Positions 44,510 through 54,346 of a stretch of DNA of 64,000 nucleotides are shown in pieces. The DNA comes from RYN-230 sp963844695 (GTDB lineage Bacteria > Actinomycetota > Actinomycetes > Streptosporangiales > Streptosporangiaceae), in assembly GCA_963844695.1 (NCBI GenBank), contig CAWJPL010000010.1, positions 124,001 to 188,000 of the forward strand, read 5' to 3'. Position 1 is the first letter of the stretch, and each line of letters opens with the position of its first letter. The notes under the pieces are model-generated. The model did no database searches, was not told where the DNA came from, and saw nothing but the letters and a program-made list of their open reading frames with translations. Both the position numbers and the translations under genes were made by a program.

Positions 44510-45544
44510 ATGGGAACGGAACGGCAGCACACGGCCATCAGCGGCGAGACAGCTCCGCCGGTGACGTCGGAGAGCACCATGCGGGCGATCGTCCAGGACG
44601 GGTACGGTTCCGCCGCGGTCCTGCGGCTCGCGCGGATCGCCCGGCCCGAGATCGGCGGTCATGACGTGCTGCTGCGGGTGCACGCAGCCGGCCTGGACCG
44701 GGGCACCTGGCACCTGATGACCGGCCAGCCGTATCTGCTGCGCCCGGTGGCCGGACTCCGCGGCCCGCGCAACCCGGTACCCGGGCTCGACGTGGCCGGC
44801 ACCGTCGTCGCGGTCGGCCCGGACGTGACCAGGTTCGCAGTAGGTGACGAGGTGTTCGGCTTCGGCCGTGGCGCCTTCGCCGACTACGCCGCCGCACACG
44901 AAGACAAGCTCGCTGCCAAGCCGCCCTGCGTGTCCTTCGAGCAGGCCGCGGTGGTCCCGGTGTCCGCGGTCACCGCCCTGCGGGCCCTCACCGACGTCGG
45001 CCACGTCACCGCGGGGCAGAAAGTCCTCGTCACCGGGGCGTCCGGCGGCGTCGGCAGCTACGCGGTGCAGTTGGCCACGGCCTACGGGGCAGAGGTCACC
45101 GGCGTGTGCAGCACCGCGAAACTGGACCTGGTGCGCGCTCTCGGCGCCAGCCACGTCATCGACTACACGCGCGACGACTTCGCCGACGGCGCGCACCGCT
45201 ACGACCTGATCATCGACATCGCCGGGAACCCCGGCCTCGCACGGCTGCGCCGCGCGCTTACCGCCACCGGGACCGCAGTTCTCACCGGCGGCGAGGGCGG
45301 CGGCAACTGGACCGGCATGGACCGGCAACTCCGGGCGCTGGCCCTGTCACCGTTCCTCCGCCAGCGGCTGACCATGCTCACCCCCCGGCAGCGTTCCAGC
45401 GACCTGGACCGGCTCACCGGCTTCATCGAGGCGGGCACGGTGACCCCGAGCATCGGTGCCGCCTACTCCCTGGACCAGGTTCCGGAGGCCATGCGCCACC
45501 TGGAAGCGGGACAAGCACGCGGCAAGATCGTCATCACCGTCTGA
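44510..45544 (+). CDS. Zinc-less MDR oxidoreductase, NAD(P)H:quinone reductase-like
   Basis: A 344-residue medium-chain dehydrogenase/reductase: MRAIVQDGYGSAAVLRLARI, PGLDVAGTVVAVGPDVTRF, GDEVFGFGRGAFADYAA, then the Rossmann motif VLVTGASGGVGSYAVQLATA and FIEAGTVTPSIGAAYSLDQV. Structural-zinc Cys residues are absent, as in quinone oxidoreductases of the zeta-crystallin group. It reduces quinones or enones with NADPH. The first ~23 residues are extra to the family; an internal ATG at MRAIVQ may be the true start. It is controlled by the adjacent TetR repressor through the operator at 44432-44470. Confidence 0.92.
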   Translation: MGTERQHTAISGETAPPVTSESTMRAIVQDGYGSAAVLRLARIARPEIGGHDVLLRVHAAGLDRGTWHLMTGQPYLLRPVAGLRGPRNPVPGLDVAGTVVAVGPDVTRFAVGDEVFGFGRGAFADYAAAHEDKLAAKPPCVSFEQAAVVPVSAVTALRALTDVGHVTAGQKVLVTGASGGVGSYAVQLATAYGAEVTGVCSTAKLDLVRALGASHVIDYTRDDFADGAHRYDLIIDIAGNPGLARLRRALTATGTAVLTGGEGGGNWTGMDRQLRALALSPFLRQRLTMLTPRQRSSDLDRLTGFIEAGTVTPSIGAAYSLDQVPEAMRHLEAGQARGKIVITV

Positions 45545-45597
45545 GCCGCGCTGAGACGCGTGCCCGGTAGCCAGGACTGATCCAGCCCGGTGACGCG

Positions 45598-46215
45598 TCA
45601 GCCGGCCTCCGGGCCGTCATCCTCGGGACCGTGGATCGCCCGCCACCAGTCGTCCCCCCCGAGCGTGCCGTCGGCGATCTGGCTGGCCAGCGCGCGGACG
45701 TAGCCCAGCTCGGCCTCGCGCAGGACGGTGCGGAACTCCTCCTCCACCCAGAACAGGCGAGGGACGTGCTGCTTCTCGGCCAGCTCACGCGAGGCGTGCG
45801 CCTGGGCGACTTCCCGCTCCAGCTGCTCCGCCCGCTCCCGCAGCAGGCTGGCCACGTCCTCGGGCGGGAGGGTCGGCAGGAAGGACAGCGCGGCCTCGAA
45901 GCTGGTGTAGTCCCGGACCGGCGTGGACAGCAACTCCGTGAGCCAGTCGTGCAGTTCGATCCGGCCGGCGTCGGTGAGGCGGTACACGGTGCGCTCGGGG
46001 AGGCGGCCTTTGCGCTCGGTCCCCTGGGGGGCAATGAGTTTCCGCTTCTCCAGGGACGCGACCACGGCGTACAGCGAGCCGTAGTTGAGCCGGACGCTCT
46101 CGTGCTTCTGCCGCTGGCGCAGCGTGGTGGCCGCCTCGTAGGGGTGCATCGGCCGCTCGGCCAGGCAGACGAGCACGGCCAGGGCCAAGGGATTGCTGCG
46201 GCTGCGGGCGGGCAT
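45598..46215 (-). CDS. PadR-family transcriptional regulator
   Basis: A 205-residue protein: residues 10-80 form the PadR winged helix (LAVLVCLAERPMHPYEAATT, RLNYGSLYAVVASLEKRKLI), followed by a long helical C-terminal dimerisation domain (Vir-type). It sits upstream of a DUF1772 gene oriented the same way, and near-identical operator sites occur before both genes (46226-46244 and 46835-46853). It likely represses itself and that gene, as PadR proteins do for small-molecule detoxification genes. Confidence 0.93.
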   Translation of the reverse strand: MPARSRSNPLALAVLVCLAERPMHPYEAATTLRQRQKHESVRLNYGSLYAVVASLEKRKLIAPQGTERKGRLPERTVYRLTDAGRIELHDWLTELLSTPVRDYTSFEAALSFLPTLPPEDVASLLRERAEQLEREVAQAHASRELAEKQHVPRLFWVEEEFRTVLREAELGYVRALASQIADGTLGGDDWWRAIHGPEDDGPEAG

Positions 46216-46225
46216 ATGCCGCAGT

Positions 46226-46244
46226 CTACTTTTTCCAGAGTACT
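46226..46244 (-). promoter_or_regulatory. Predicted PadR operator before padR
   Basis: CTACTTTTTCCAGAGTACT matches 15 of 19 positions of the complement of the perfect palindrome at 46835-46853. It lies 10 bp upstream of the PadR start. Confidence 0.7.
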
Positions 46245-46257
46245 AGTTCAGAACTAG
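46243..46257 (-). promoter_or_regulatory. Second palindrome before padR
   Basis: CTAGTT-CAG-AACTAG, a perfect 6-3-6 inverted repeat abutting the PadR-type site. Confidence 0.5.
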
Positions 46258-46353
46258 CAGTGCGGTGCCGGCCGCCGATCGGCTGACTCAGCTCGCTGGC
46301 ACCAGGCGCACCGCCTCCGCCGTAGCCGCCGGTTACTACCTCGAAGGCCGAGG

Positions 46354-46812
46354 CTAGCTGAGCAGCAGCCCGGCCAGCAGCAGCGCGAAGGCCCCGATCG
46401 CGAGCCAGGCCCGGACGGAGTTCAGCTTCTCCCATCGATCGACCAGCGCCCGCCAGTTAGCCGGGGGCGCGGCCGGATCCCAGTCCAGGGCCGCCTCGTT
46501 GATCGGCACCGTGCCGCGGAGCGTGACGGTGACCCAGGCCAGCAGGGCGAGGATGGCCGCGCAGCGGGGCGCCAGGCCGCCGTCGGCGCCGTCCACGACC
46601 GTGACGGCCACCGCCGACAGCAGCGTGGGCGCGAGGATCGCCGGGACCAGGACGCGCAGCGTGCGGATGAGCCCCTGCCGCATCCGGATGTGCGGCTCCT
46701 GGTCCAGGCGGCCCAGCGGTCCCCGCACCCCGTACCGGATCACGAACTCCTCACCGGCCAGGAGCCCGGCCCCGAACACGCTGATGAACCCCAGAACCGC
46801 CCCAGCACCCAT
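46354..46812 (-). CDS. DUF1772 (anthrone oxygenase-like) membrane protein
   Basis: A ~152-residue protein with four hydrophobic segments. Conserved DUF1772 features are LLAGEEFVIRYGV near the N terminus and VPINEAALDWDPAAPPANWR, LVDRWEKLNSVRAWLAI in the C-terminal half. Members include anthrone oxygenase-type proteins acting on aromatic polyketides. Start ATG 46812 is chosen for GGAGG five bases upstream. The alternative GTG 46830 would leave no room for a ribosome site next to the operator. Regulation by the nearby PadR protein is likely. Confidence 0.85.
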   Translation of the reverse strand: MGAGAVLGFISVFGAGLLAGEEFVIRYGVRGPLGRLDQEPHIRMRQGLIRTLRVLVPAILAPTLLSAVAVTVVDGADGGLAPRCAAILALLAWVTVTLRGTVPINEAALDWDPAAPPANWRALVDRWEKLNSVRAWLAIGAFALLLAGLLLS

Positions 46813-46834
46813 GCCCGCCTCCACCCACACCGAA

Positions 46835-46853
46835 AGTACTCTAAAAAGAGTAC
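46835..46853 (-). promoter_or_regulatory. Predicted PadR operator before the DUF1772 gene
   Basis: AGTACTCTAAAAAGAGTAC contains the perfect inverted repeat GTACTCT-AAAA-AGAGTAC, 23 bases upstream of ATG 46812. Confidence 0.8.
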
Positions 46854-47188
46854 CTCCCTTTGGCCGACAAGGCCCGATCGCGGCCCCGGAAGGCGAGGAC
46901 GCCTGACGCTGGAGGATGGGGCGGCCTGGGCGGCGCGGGCCGGCGGCGGGCCCTGAGGGCAGGCGGAGACCGACTGCGCACTAATTGCGCACTAACCGCT
47001 TTTGTGCCGATGGCGGCATTTTCGCATCTTTCCGCACGCTGCCGTCGCCGGCGCGGCAGCATCACAGGTGATCGCATGAGTTTTTGAATGCGGATCGGGG
47101 TAAAAGCCGTACGCGGAGGCCATTGCGGACCGGTTAAAAACCTGGATACTGGCCCGAGCGACTTCACCATGTCCAAAGGAGGGCAATC
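46854..47188. other. Promoter interval of the S53 protease gene
   Basis: About 335 bp without a gene. The part after 46970 is AT-richer. Direct repeats TGCGCACTAA at 46975-46984 and 46986-46995 are spaced 11 bp (one helical turn), an operator-like pattern. AAAGGAGG at 47175-47182 is the ribosome site of the protease. Confidence 0.6.
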
Positions 47189-49283
47189 GTGGGTGCACGA
47201 CACAGAACGTCCACGACAGCGGCCGGGGCGGCGATCCTATTGTCCCTGGCCACCGGGGGCAGCATCGTCGGGGCGTCGGCCGCCGGGGCGGCTGTTTCCG
47301 GCCGGACCCCGCTCAAGGGCAGTGCCGTCACGGCAACTGCCCGCAAGCATGCGGTCGGAGCCGTAGCCAAGTCAGCCCGGGTGAACTTCGAGCTGGTGCT
47401 GAAGCTGCGTGACGCGTCGGGAGCGAAATCGCTTGTGCGGGCGATCAGCTCTCCGGGAAGCGCCAGCTACCGGCACTACCTGACCGCCTCCCAGTGGGAG
47501 TCGCGGTTCTCGCCGGCCGCAAGCACGGTCAGCACCGCCCGTAAGTGGCTGGCCAGCGAGGGCTTCAAGGTCGGTGCCGTGTCCAAGGACCGGATCACCG
47601 TCTCCGCCTCGGGCACGGCCGCTCAGGTCGAGAAGGCGTTCGGCACCACGCTGAAGAACTACAAGCTGCACGGCCACACTGTGCGCATGGCCGCCAGCAC
47701 CATGTCCGTCCCGGCTTCGCTCAGCGGCAGCGTGGCGGGTGCCCTCGGCATCAACCAGACCATCGCCACGACCGCCAACATGTCAGGGAGCGCGGCGAGC
47801 ACCCGGACGAGCGCGGCGGCCGCGACGAACCCGTTCCCGCCCGCGCCGGCCGCGTTCATCACCGCCCCGCCGTGCGGCAGTTCCTACTCGGCCAAGATCG
47901 CGACGGTCAGGCCGGCGTTCGGCCACGGCTACCCCAGCAAGGTGCCTTACCAGGTGTGCGGCTACAAGCCCGGCCAGTTGCACTCCGCGTACAACATCAG
48001 CTCGGCGACCAGCGGCAAGGGCGTCACCGTAGCCGTCATCGACGCCTACGGCTCGGCCACCATCGCCAGCGACTCCGCTCGCTACTTCCGGATGAACGAT
48101 CCGGGCAACCCGTTCGCGAACGCCAACTTCAGCCAGATCAACTCGACACCCTTCACCGACGAGGCTTAGTGCGACGCTTCTAGCTGGCTGACCGAGCAGG
48201 CGATCGACATCCAGTCGGTGCACTCGATGGCACCGAACGCGCACATCCTCTACGTCGGCGCCCAGAACTGCATCGACGGCCTGTTCGACTCCGAGCAGAA
48301 CGTCATCGACAACGGCCTGGCCAACGTGGTCACCAACTCGTGGGGCGACGCCGCCGGAGACCTCTTCGACGACGTGGCCACCAAGACGGCGTTCGACGAC
48401 CTGTTCATGCTGGCCGACACGACCGGGATGAGCGTCCTGTTCTCCTCCGGCGACGACGGTGACAACTTCGACTCGATCGGCCTCTCCTCGGCCGACTACC
48501 CGCCGTCCAGCCCGTTCGTCACCGCGGTGGGCGGCACGTCGCTCAAGATCGGGGCGAACGGCCGGCAGAAGGGCCAGCTCGGCTGGGCCACCGGACGCTC
48601 CTTCAAGTGCACGTCCAACGTCGTGGGCGACGTGGCCGGCTGCACCAAGTCCGCGGTGGGCACCTGGCTGCCGGTGACGTACGACGGCGGCAGCGGCGGG
48701 TTCACCAGCTACACCTACACCCAGCCGTTCTACCAGGCGGGCGTCGTGCCTGCCGCGCTGGCGCTGCGCAATGAGGCTCTCTTCGGAGACGTCCCACTGC
48801 GGGTGGAGCCGGACATCTCGATGGACGCCGATCCTTCGACCGGCTTCCTGATCGGGCTGCACGAGACCTTCCCGAACGGGAGTGTCCGGTACGGCCAGAC
48901 CCGGTTCGGCGGGACCAGCCTCGCCTCGCCGATCCTGGCGGGCGTGATCGCCGACGCCGACCAGGCGGCGGGAGTGGCCGTCGGATTCATCAACCCGGCG
49001 ATCTACAAGCTGGACAGCACGCCGGGCGCGATCTCCGACATCCTGCCCGGTGGCAAGCAAGCCCAGCTCCGGGTGGACCACGCCTTCGCCTATCGTGCCC
49101 GGGGCCAAGGGGTTCATCAAGCAGTTCCGTGAGCTCACCTACGAGGGTGCGCTCACGTACTGTGACGCAACCGGTAACTGTGCCACGCGGCCGAACACGC
49201 TCACCACGGCCAAGGGCTACGACAGCATGACCGGGCTCGGCTCGACCGGGCCCAACTTCGTCAGCGACCTGGCCGGCTCCTAG
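47189..49283 (+). pseudogene. Secreted S53 (kumamolisin-like) pro-protease with in-frame stop and frameshift
   Basis: GTG 47189 follows AAAGGAGG. A signal peptide (TTAAGAAILLSLATGGSIVG) leads into a pro-kumamolisin activation domain (VLKLRDASGAKSLVRAI, SPGSASYRHYLTASQWESRF) and an S53 domain (KGVTVAVIDAYGSATIASDS, MSVLFSSGDDGD, RFGGTSLASPILAGVIADA with the catalytic Ser). TAG at 48167-48169 interrupts the frame in front of a conserved-looking Cys-Asp, and translation in the same frame resumes. Near 49095-49105 a G run shifts the frame, and the tail (GAKGFIKQFRELTYEGALTY) ends at 49283. Role: acidic extracellular protein breakdown. Two lesions may mean real decay or errors. Confidence 0.85.
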
Positions 49284-49301
49284 GCCCAGCGGCGAAGAAG
49301 A

Positions 49302-49343
49302 CCGCGGCCCGGCGGGCACCTCACGGTGCCTGCCGGGCCGCGG
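49302..49343. terminator. Bidirectional terminator between the S53 gene and typA
   Basis: A stem of 17-19 bp (GCGGCCCGGCGGGCACC with near-perfect complement, one wobble) around TCAC, between two convergent genes. Confidence 0.85.
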
Positions 49344-49416
49344 CCCGTTGTCAGCGTGCCGTTCCTGGTTCCGGGCCGGCGGGAGTCTGCCCACCCAGCC
49401 GGACGCGGGGAAGGCG

Positions 49417-51285
<1,869 letters not shown>

Positions 51286-51378
51286 ACGGAATCTCATTTG
51301 CATCGGAAGTGGGAGCTGTCATGTACAACACGCAGCCCTCCCATTGTATTCGCCACTGATCACCAGACCCGACGGCGG

Positions 51379-53259
51379 CTATTCGCCGCTCCCCGCGGGA
51401 GCGGCCGGCGGCCCCGCGGCCGGGGTGGCCCGGTCGCGGCTGACGTCGCCGGCCTGCGGGGCCGGGCGGTCCCGGCGGAGCACCGCGAGCAGTTCCTCGT
51501 AGGGGCCGATCAGGTAGGCCTGGTCGGCGGCCCCCAGCCGGGTACCGCGGCGCGGCGGGTGCTCCAGGTAGGCCTGATGGGGTACCCGGCTGATGGCCAG
51601 GACGCGGGTCCGGGCGCCCAGGTCGCGCAGGGCCAGCCCGTCCAGGCCGCCGCCGCGGGTCACCGTCAGCCGGGCCACCAGCAGCGGCTCGTCGCCCACG
51701 TAGAACGTGTTGAGTACGTCGAGGCCGAGCGCCGCGCCGACGAACCAGGGCGCGGCGAGGGCGGCGGTGGAGCGGACGTTGCGGAACCCGAAGTTGTGCC
51801 GGACCGACCTGGCCAGCTGCGGATCGAACATGCGCAGCACCACCGGGGTGGCCTCCCAGCGCGTCCCGAGCTGATCGCGCACGGCCAGGCCGGTCTCCAG
51901 GTTGGCCAGGTCGTCACTGGTCAGGACCGCCACCGCCGAGGCGCTGGCCAGGCTGACCGACTCCAGCGTCTCCGGCAAGGTGGCGTCCGCGATGACCACC
52001 GGCACGCCCAGGGCCCGGGCCTGGCTGAGATGGCGGTTGTCGTCGTGCTTCTCGACCACGACCACCTCACTGCCCGCGGCGACCAGCCGGGACGCGGCCT
52101 GCATGCCCACCGAGCCCAGGCCGATGACCAGCACATGGCCGCGCAGCCCGGTGATCCGGGCCCGGCCCAGCGACTCCTCGATGCGGCGGCTGACCAGCAT
52201 GTTGGTGAGCATGGCGAAGAACAACGCGACGAACAGGGCGCCGAGCAGCATCAGCACGACGGCCCCGCCAATGAGCCACGGGCTCTGGTTTATGTAGGAG
52301 AAGTCGCCGTAGTTCACCGTGGTGACCGTCTCCGCGGTGAAGTACATGGCGTCCAGCAGCGGGATATGGTGCCCGCCCAGCCGGTAGGCCAGCCGCAGGA
52401 TCACGGTGGACGCGATGACCACGGTGAACAGCGCGAACAGCGCGGCGACCAGGCGGCGGTCCACGGCTTGCAGCAGCGAGGCGCCGACGTGCCGGGCGGA
52501 GCGCAGGCCGCGGGTGAGCCAGCTAGGCGGGCCAGGAGAAGTGGCCAGCACCCCGAGGGCGCCGAGCGCACCGGCCCCGATAGCTGGTGTGTGGCGATGC
52601 GCGACCAGCCCGGCGGTGTGCAGCTCGTCCGGGGTCCCGAACAGCGTCACGCTGTCCCCGGCCGCGACCCGGTGATCACGGCCGGGACAGATCACCACAT
52701 CGCCGCCGTCCGCGGGCAGCACGGCGATCGGGGCCAGCGCCCCGTACAGCTCGCGCAGCGTGGCGGGGGCGGAGGCCACGGTCCGCGCGGCGGCGAACCG
52801 CTCGGTGGCCAGCCGGATCTCCTGGACGCCGGTGCGCAGGCAGGCTTCGGTGATCGACGGCGCGGACAGCCCGGCCACGTCGAGCACCGAGATCGCGATC
52901 CGGGACAGCGCCCGGCCCACGGCCGGGTTGCTGAGCTGAACCACGACCCGCACGTCAGCGCGCAGTTCCCGGGTCAGCAGGGCGGTCTCCAGCGTGGGGA
53001 GATCGTCCTCCTGGGCGCAGATGACCGCCTCGGCCCCGGCCAGCCCGGCTTCGGCCAGGGTCTGCGCCGACCGCGGGCTGCCCGCGATGTGCGGGACGCC
53101 CCAGCCGGCCAGGGTGCGGGCCAGCCGCGGGTCCGGGTGGTCGTCGACGACGACGGTCGGCACGCTGGAGGCGCGGAGCAACTCGACGATGCGCAGGCCC
53201 ACGCCGTGCAGCCCGCAGACGATCACGTGCCCGCACCAGCCCGCGTACACCCCTCCCAC
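51379..53259 (-). CDS. Double-RCK (TrkA-N) ion-channel protein of CASTOR/POLLUX-like layout
   Basis: A ~626-residue protein with a first NAD-binding RCK domain (HVIVCGLHGVGLRIVELL), two membrane helices flanking a pore-like loop (LFALFTVVIASTVILRLAYR; AVVLMLLGALFVALFFAMLT; pore region YFTAETVTTVNYGDFSY), then a second RCK domain (GHVLVIGLGSVGMQAASRLV). The VNYGDF loop replaces the T-V-G-Y-G potassium filter with a related Y-G-D sequence. It probably gates K+ or other cations in response to NAD(H) or ions. Start is uncertain: GTG 53259 or 53250. A far longer in-frame extension is rejected. The order RCK-channel-RCK with an N-terminal RCK is unusual. Confidence 0.85.
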   Translation of the reverse strand: MGGVYAGWCGHVIVCGLHGVGLRIVELLRASSVPTVVVDDHPDPRLARTLAGWGVPHIAGSPRSAQTLAEAGLAGAEAVICAQEDDLPTLETALLTRELRADVRVVVQLSNPAVGRALSRIAISVLDVAGLSAPSITEACLRTGVQEIRLATERFAAARTVASAPATLRELYGALAPIAVLPADGGDVVICPGRDHRVAAGDSVTLFGTPDELHTAGLVAHRHTPAIGAGALGALGVLATSPGPPSWLTRGLRSARHVGASLLQAVDRRLVAALFALFTVVIASTVILRLAYRLGGHHIPLLDAMYFTAETVTTVNYGDFSYINQSPWLIGGAVVLMLLGALFVALFFAMLTNMLVSRRIEESLGRARITGLRGHVLVIGLGSVGMQAASRLVAAGSEVVVVEKHDDNRHLSQARALGVPVVIADATLPETLESVSLASASAVAVLTSDDLANLETGLAVRDQLGTRWEATPVVLRMFDPQLARSVRHNFGFRNVRSTAALAAPWFVGAALGLDVLNTFYVGDEPLLVARLTVTRGGGLDGLALRDLGARTRVLAISRVPHQAYLEHPPRRGTRLGAADQAYLIGPYEELLAVLRRDRPAPQAGDVSRDRATPAAGPPAAPAGSGE

Positions 53260-53309
53260 CTGGTCCAGGGTGGCACGGGCAGGTATCAGGAGGGTTAAGG
53301 GGATGGAGC

Positions 53310-53392
53310 TAAGCCGGGCGTGACCCTGAGCCGGGCGAGTCTGAGCCGGGCCGTCTAAGCCGGGCCGCCTAAGCCCTGGCGAAGCGCCTAAG
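53310..53392. repeat. 14-17 bp tandem repeat, five copies
   Basis: Units beginning (T)AAGCCGGGC or TGAGCCGGGC recur at roughly 53310, 53326, 53341, 53355 and 53369 upstream of the RCK-channel gene and near its promoter. Confidence 0.8.
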
Positions 53393-53503
53393 TACCTCCT
53401 GCGCTGCGGAGATAAGGCATCTTCCCGATGTGGCGTGGGGGGCCTTACGACGAACCTGAATGGTGTGCGGTCATGACCGTGGCCGCGAACCAAGGAGGAT
53501 GTC

Positions 53504-53698
53504 GTGCATCCAGTAATCCAGTCGGCAGTGGCCGCCCAGCACGTCAAGGACATGCTCGACCACGCCGCCGAAGATGGCCGGGGCCGCGAGGCCCGGCGCG
53601 CCCGGAGGGCCCGCCGCGCGCGGCGCCACGCTGACCTGGGCGCCCAGACTCGCGTCACCCGGCTCGACCCGGCGCCCGCCCAGTGCGCCGCCAAGTAG
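53504..53698 (+). CDS. Small basic hypothetical protein
   Basis: A 64-residue protein starting at GTG 53504 with a consensus ribosome site (AAGGAGG, 6 bases upstream). MHPVIQSAVAAQHVKDMLDH is an amphipathic helix; the middle is an Arg/Ala run (ARRARRARRARRH). Short proteins with this layout are frequent in actinomycetes and of unknown role. A strong hairpin at 53736-53781 ends the unit. Evidence is the ribosome site plus terminator, which frame it as a real single-gene unit. Confidence 0.7.
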   Translation: MHPVIQSAVAAQHVKDMLDHAAEDGRGREARRARRARRARRHADLGAQTRVTRLDPAPAQCAAK

Positions 53699-53735
53699 CG
53701 GCTCGCGGCCCGATCCCAGGCTCCGCGGCCCGTGC

Positions 53736-53781
53736 CCCGTCCTCTCCCCGGCCCGTTCTCCGGGCCCGGGGAGAGGACGGG
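53736..53781 (+). terminator. Strong hairpin after the small basic protein gene
   Basis: About 20 bp of pairing: CCCGTCCTCTCCCCGGCCCG against its complement with a single bulged C, 37 bp after the stop. Confidence 0.85.
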
Positions 53782-53877
53782 ACGAACCACCTGAACGTTA
53801 CTTTCAGTTACTGCTGACCCGGTACGAGATTGTCCCAGGTCGAGGGCGTCGGGGTGACTGGCCCTCCCGGGACTGCT

Positions 53878-53907
53878 TTGAACGAATGTTCGATTACTTG
53901 CTATTGT
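53878..53907 (+). promoter_or_regulatory. Promoter with overlapping LexA-type box
   Basis: TTGAAC-GAAT-GTTCGA (53878-53893) matches the actinobacterial SOS box TCGAAC-N4-GTTCGA with one mismatch. TTGAAC can be the -35 and TATTGT (53902-53907) the -10 with an 18-base spacer, placing transcription start at about the ATG (53914). Confidence 0.75.
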
Positions 53908-53913
53908 CGTGGC

Positions 53914-54291
53914 ATGGCAGCGTACGTTCCGCCGGGCTGGCCGACCGGGGTGCATCCGCCAGGCAGTACGGACTTCGAGGCCACCGCGGTCGCCTGGCTG
54001 CTCGACGTGGTGCCGCCCGACTACCGGCTGTATGGCGTGCTGCGGCGCCACCCGCTCGCGCTGGCCACCATGGCCCGGCACCACGTGGCCGCCTGCGTCG
54101 AGGGCGCCCGCGACGGGTACCGCAGCGCCCGGACCGAACTGGGCGGGTCGCTGCCCGCGCACGGGGTGGACGCGGTGCTGGCCGCCTACCGCAGTGAGGG
54201 ACGCAGGCTGGTGGACACCGCGCGGGCCGTCGACCTGATCGGGCGGGCGCTGCGCGGTGAGGTGTTCAACCCGCGGCTGCGCACCGAGTAA
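53914..54291 (+). CDS. Conserved actinobacterial protein, predicted leaderless and SOS-controlled
   Basis: A 125-residue protein: MAAYVPPGWPTGVHPPGSTD, TAVAWLLDVVPPDYRLYGVL, RRHPLALATMARHHVAACVE, all-helical, no known domain name. I recall very similar sequences in Streptomyces, so the family is conserved. There is no ribosome site before ATG 53914 and the predicted transcription start coincides with it, so the mRNA is probably leaderless. The LexA-type box over the -35 suggests induction on DNA damage. Function is unknown. Confidence 0.82.
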   Translation: MAAYVPPGWPTGVHPPGSTDFEATAVAWLLDVVPPDYRLYGVLRRHPLALATMARHHVAACVEGARDGYRSARTELGGSLPAHGVDAVLAAYRSEGRRLVDTARAVDLIGRALRGEVFNPRLRTE

Positions 54292-54346
54292 GCGGGGACC
54301 GGGGCCAGCGCCGCACCGTAAGCGGGAATGCGGCGGGCCGGCCCGT

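Noticed and set aside
48167..48169. In-frame TAG in the S53 gene as a pyrrolysine codon
   Set aside because: No pyl genes are in the window, actinomycetes do not normally use pyrrolysine, and the gene has another lesion.
53310..53392. Repeats as a CRISPR array
   Set aside because: Units are 14-17 bp, contiguous without spacers, and diverged.
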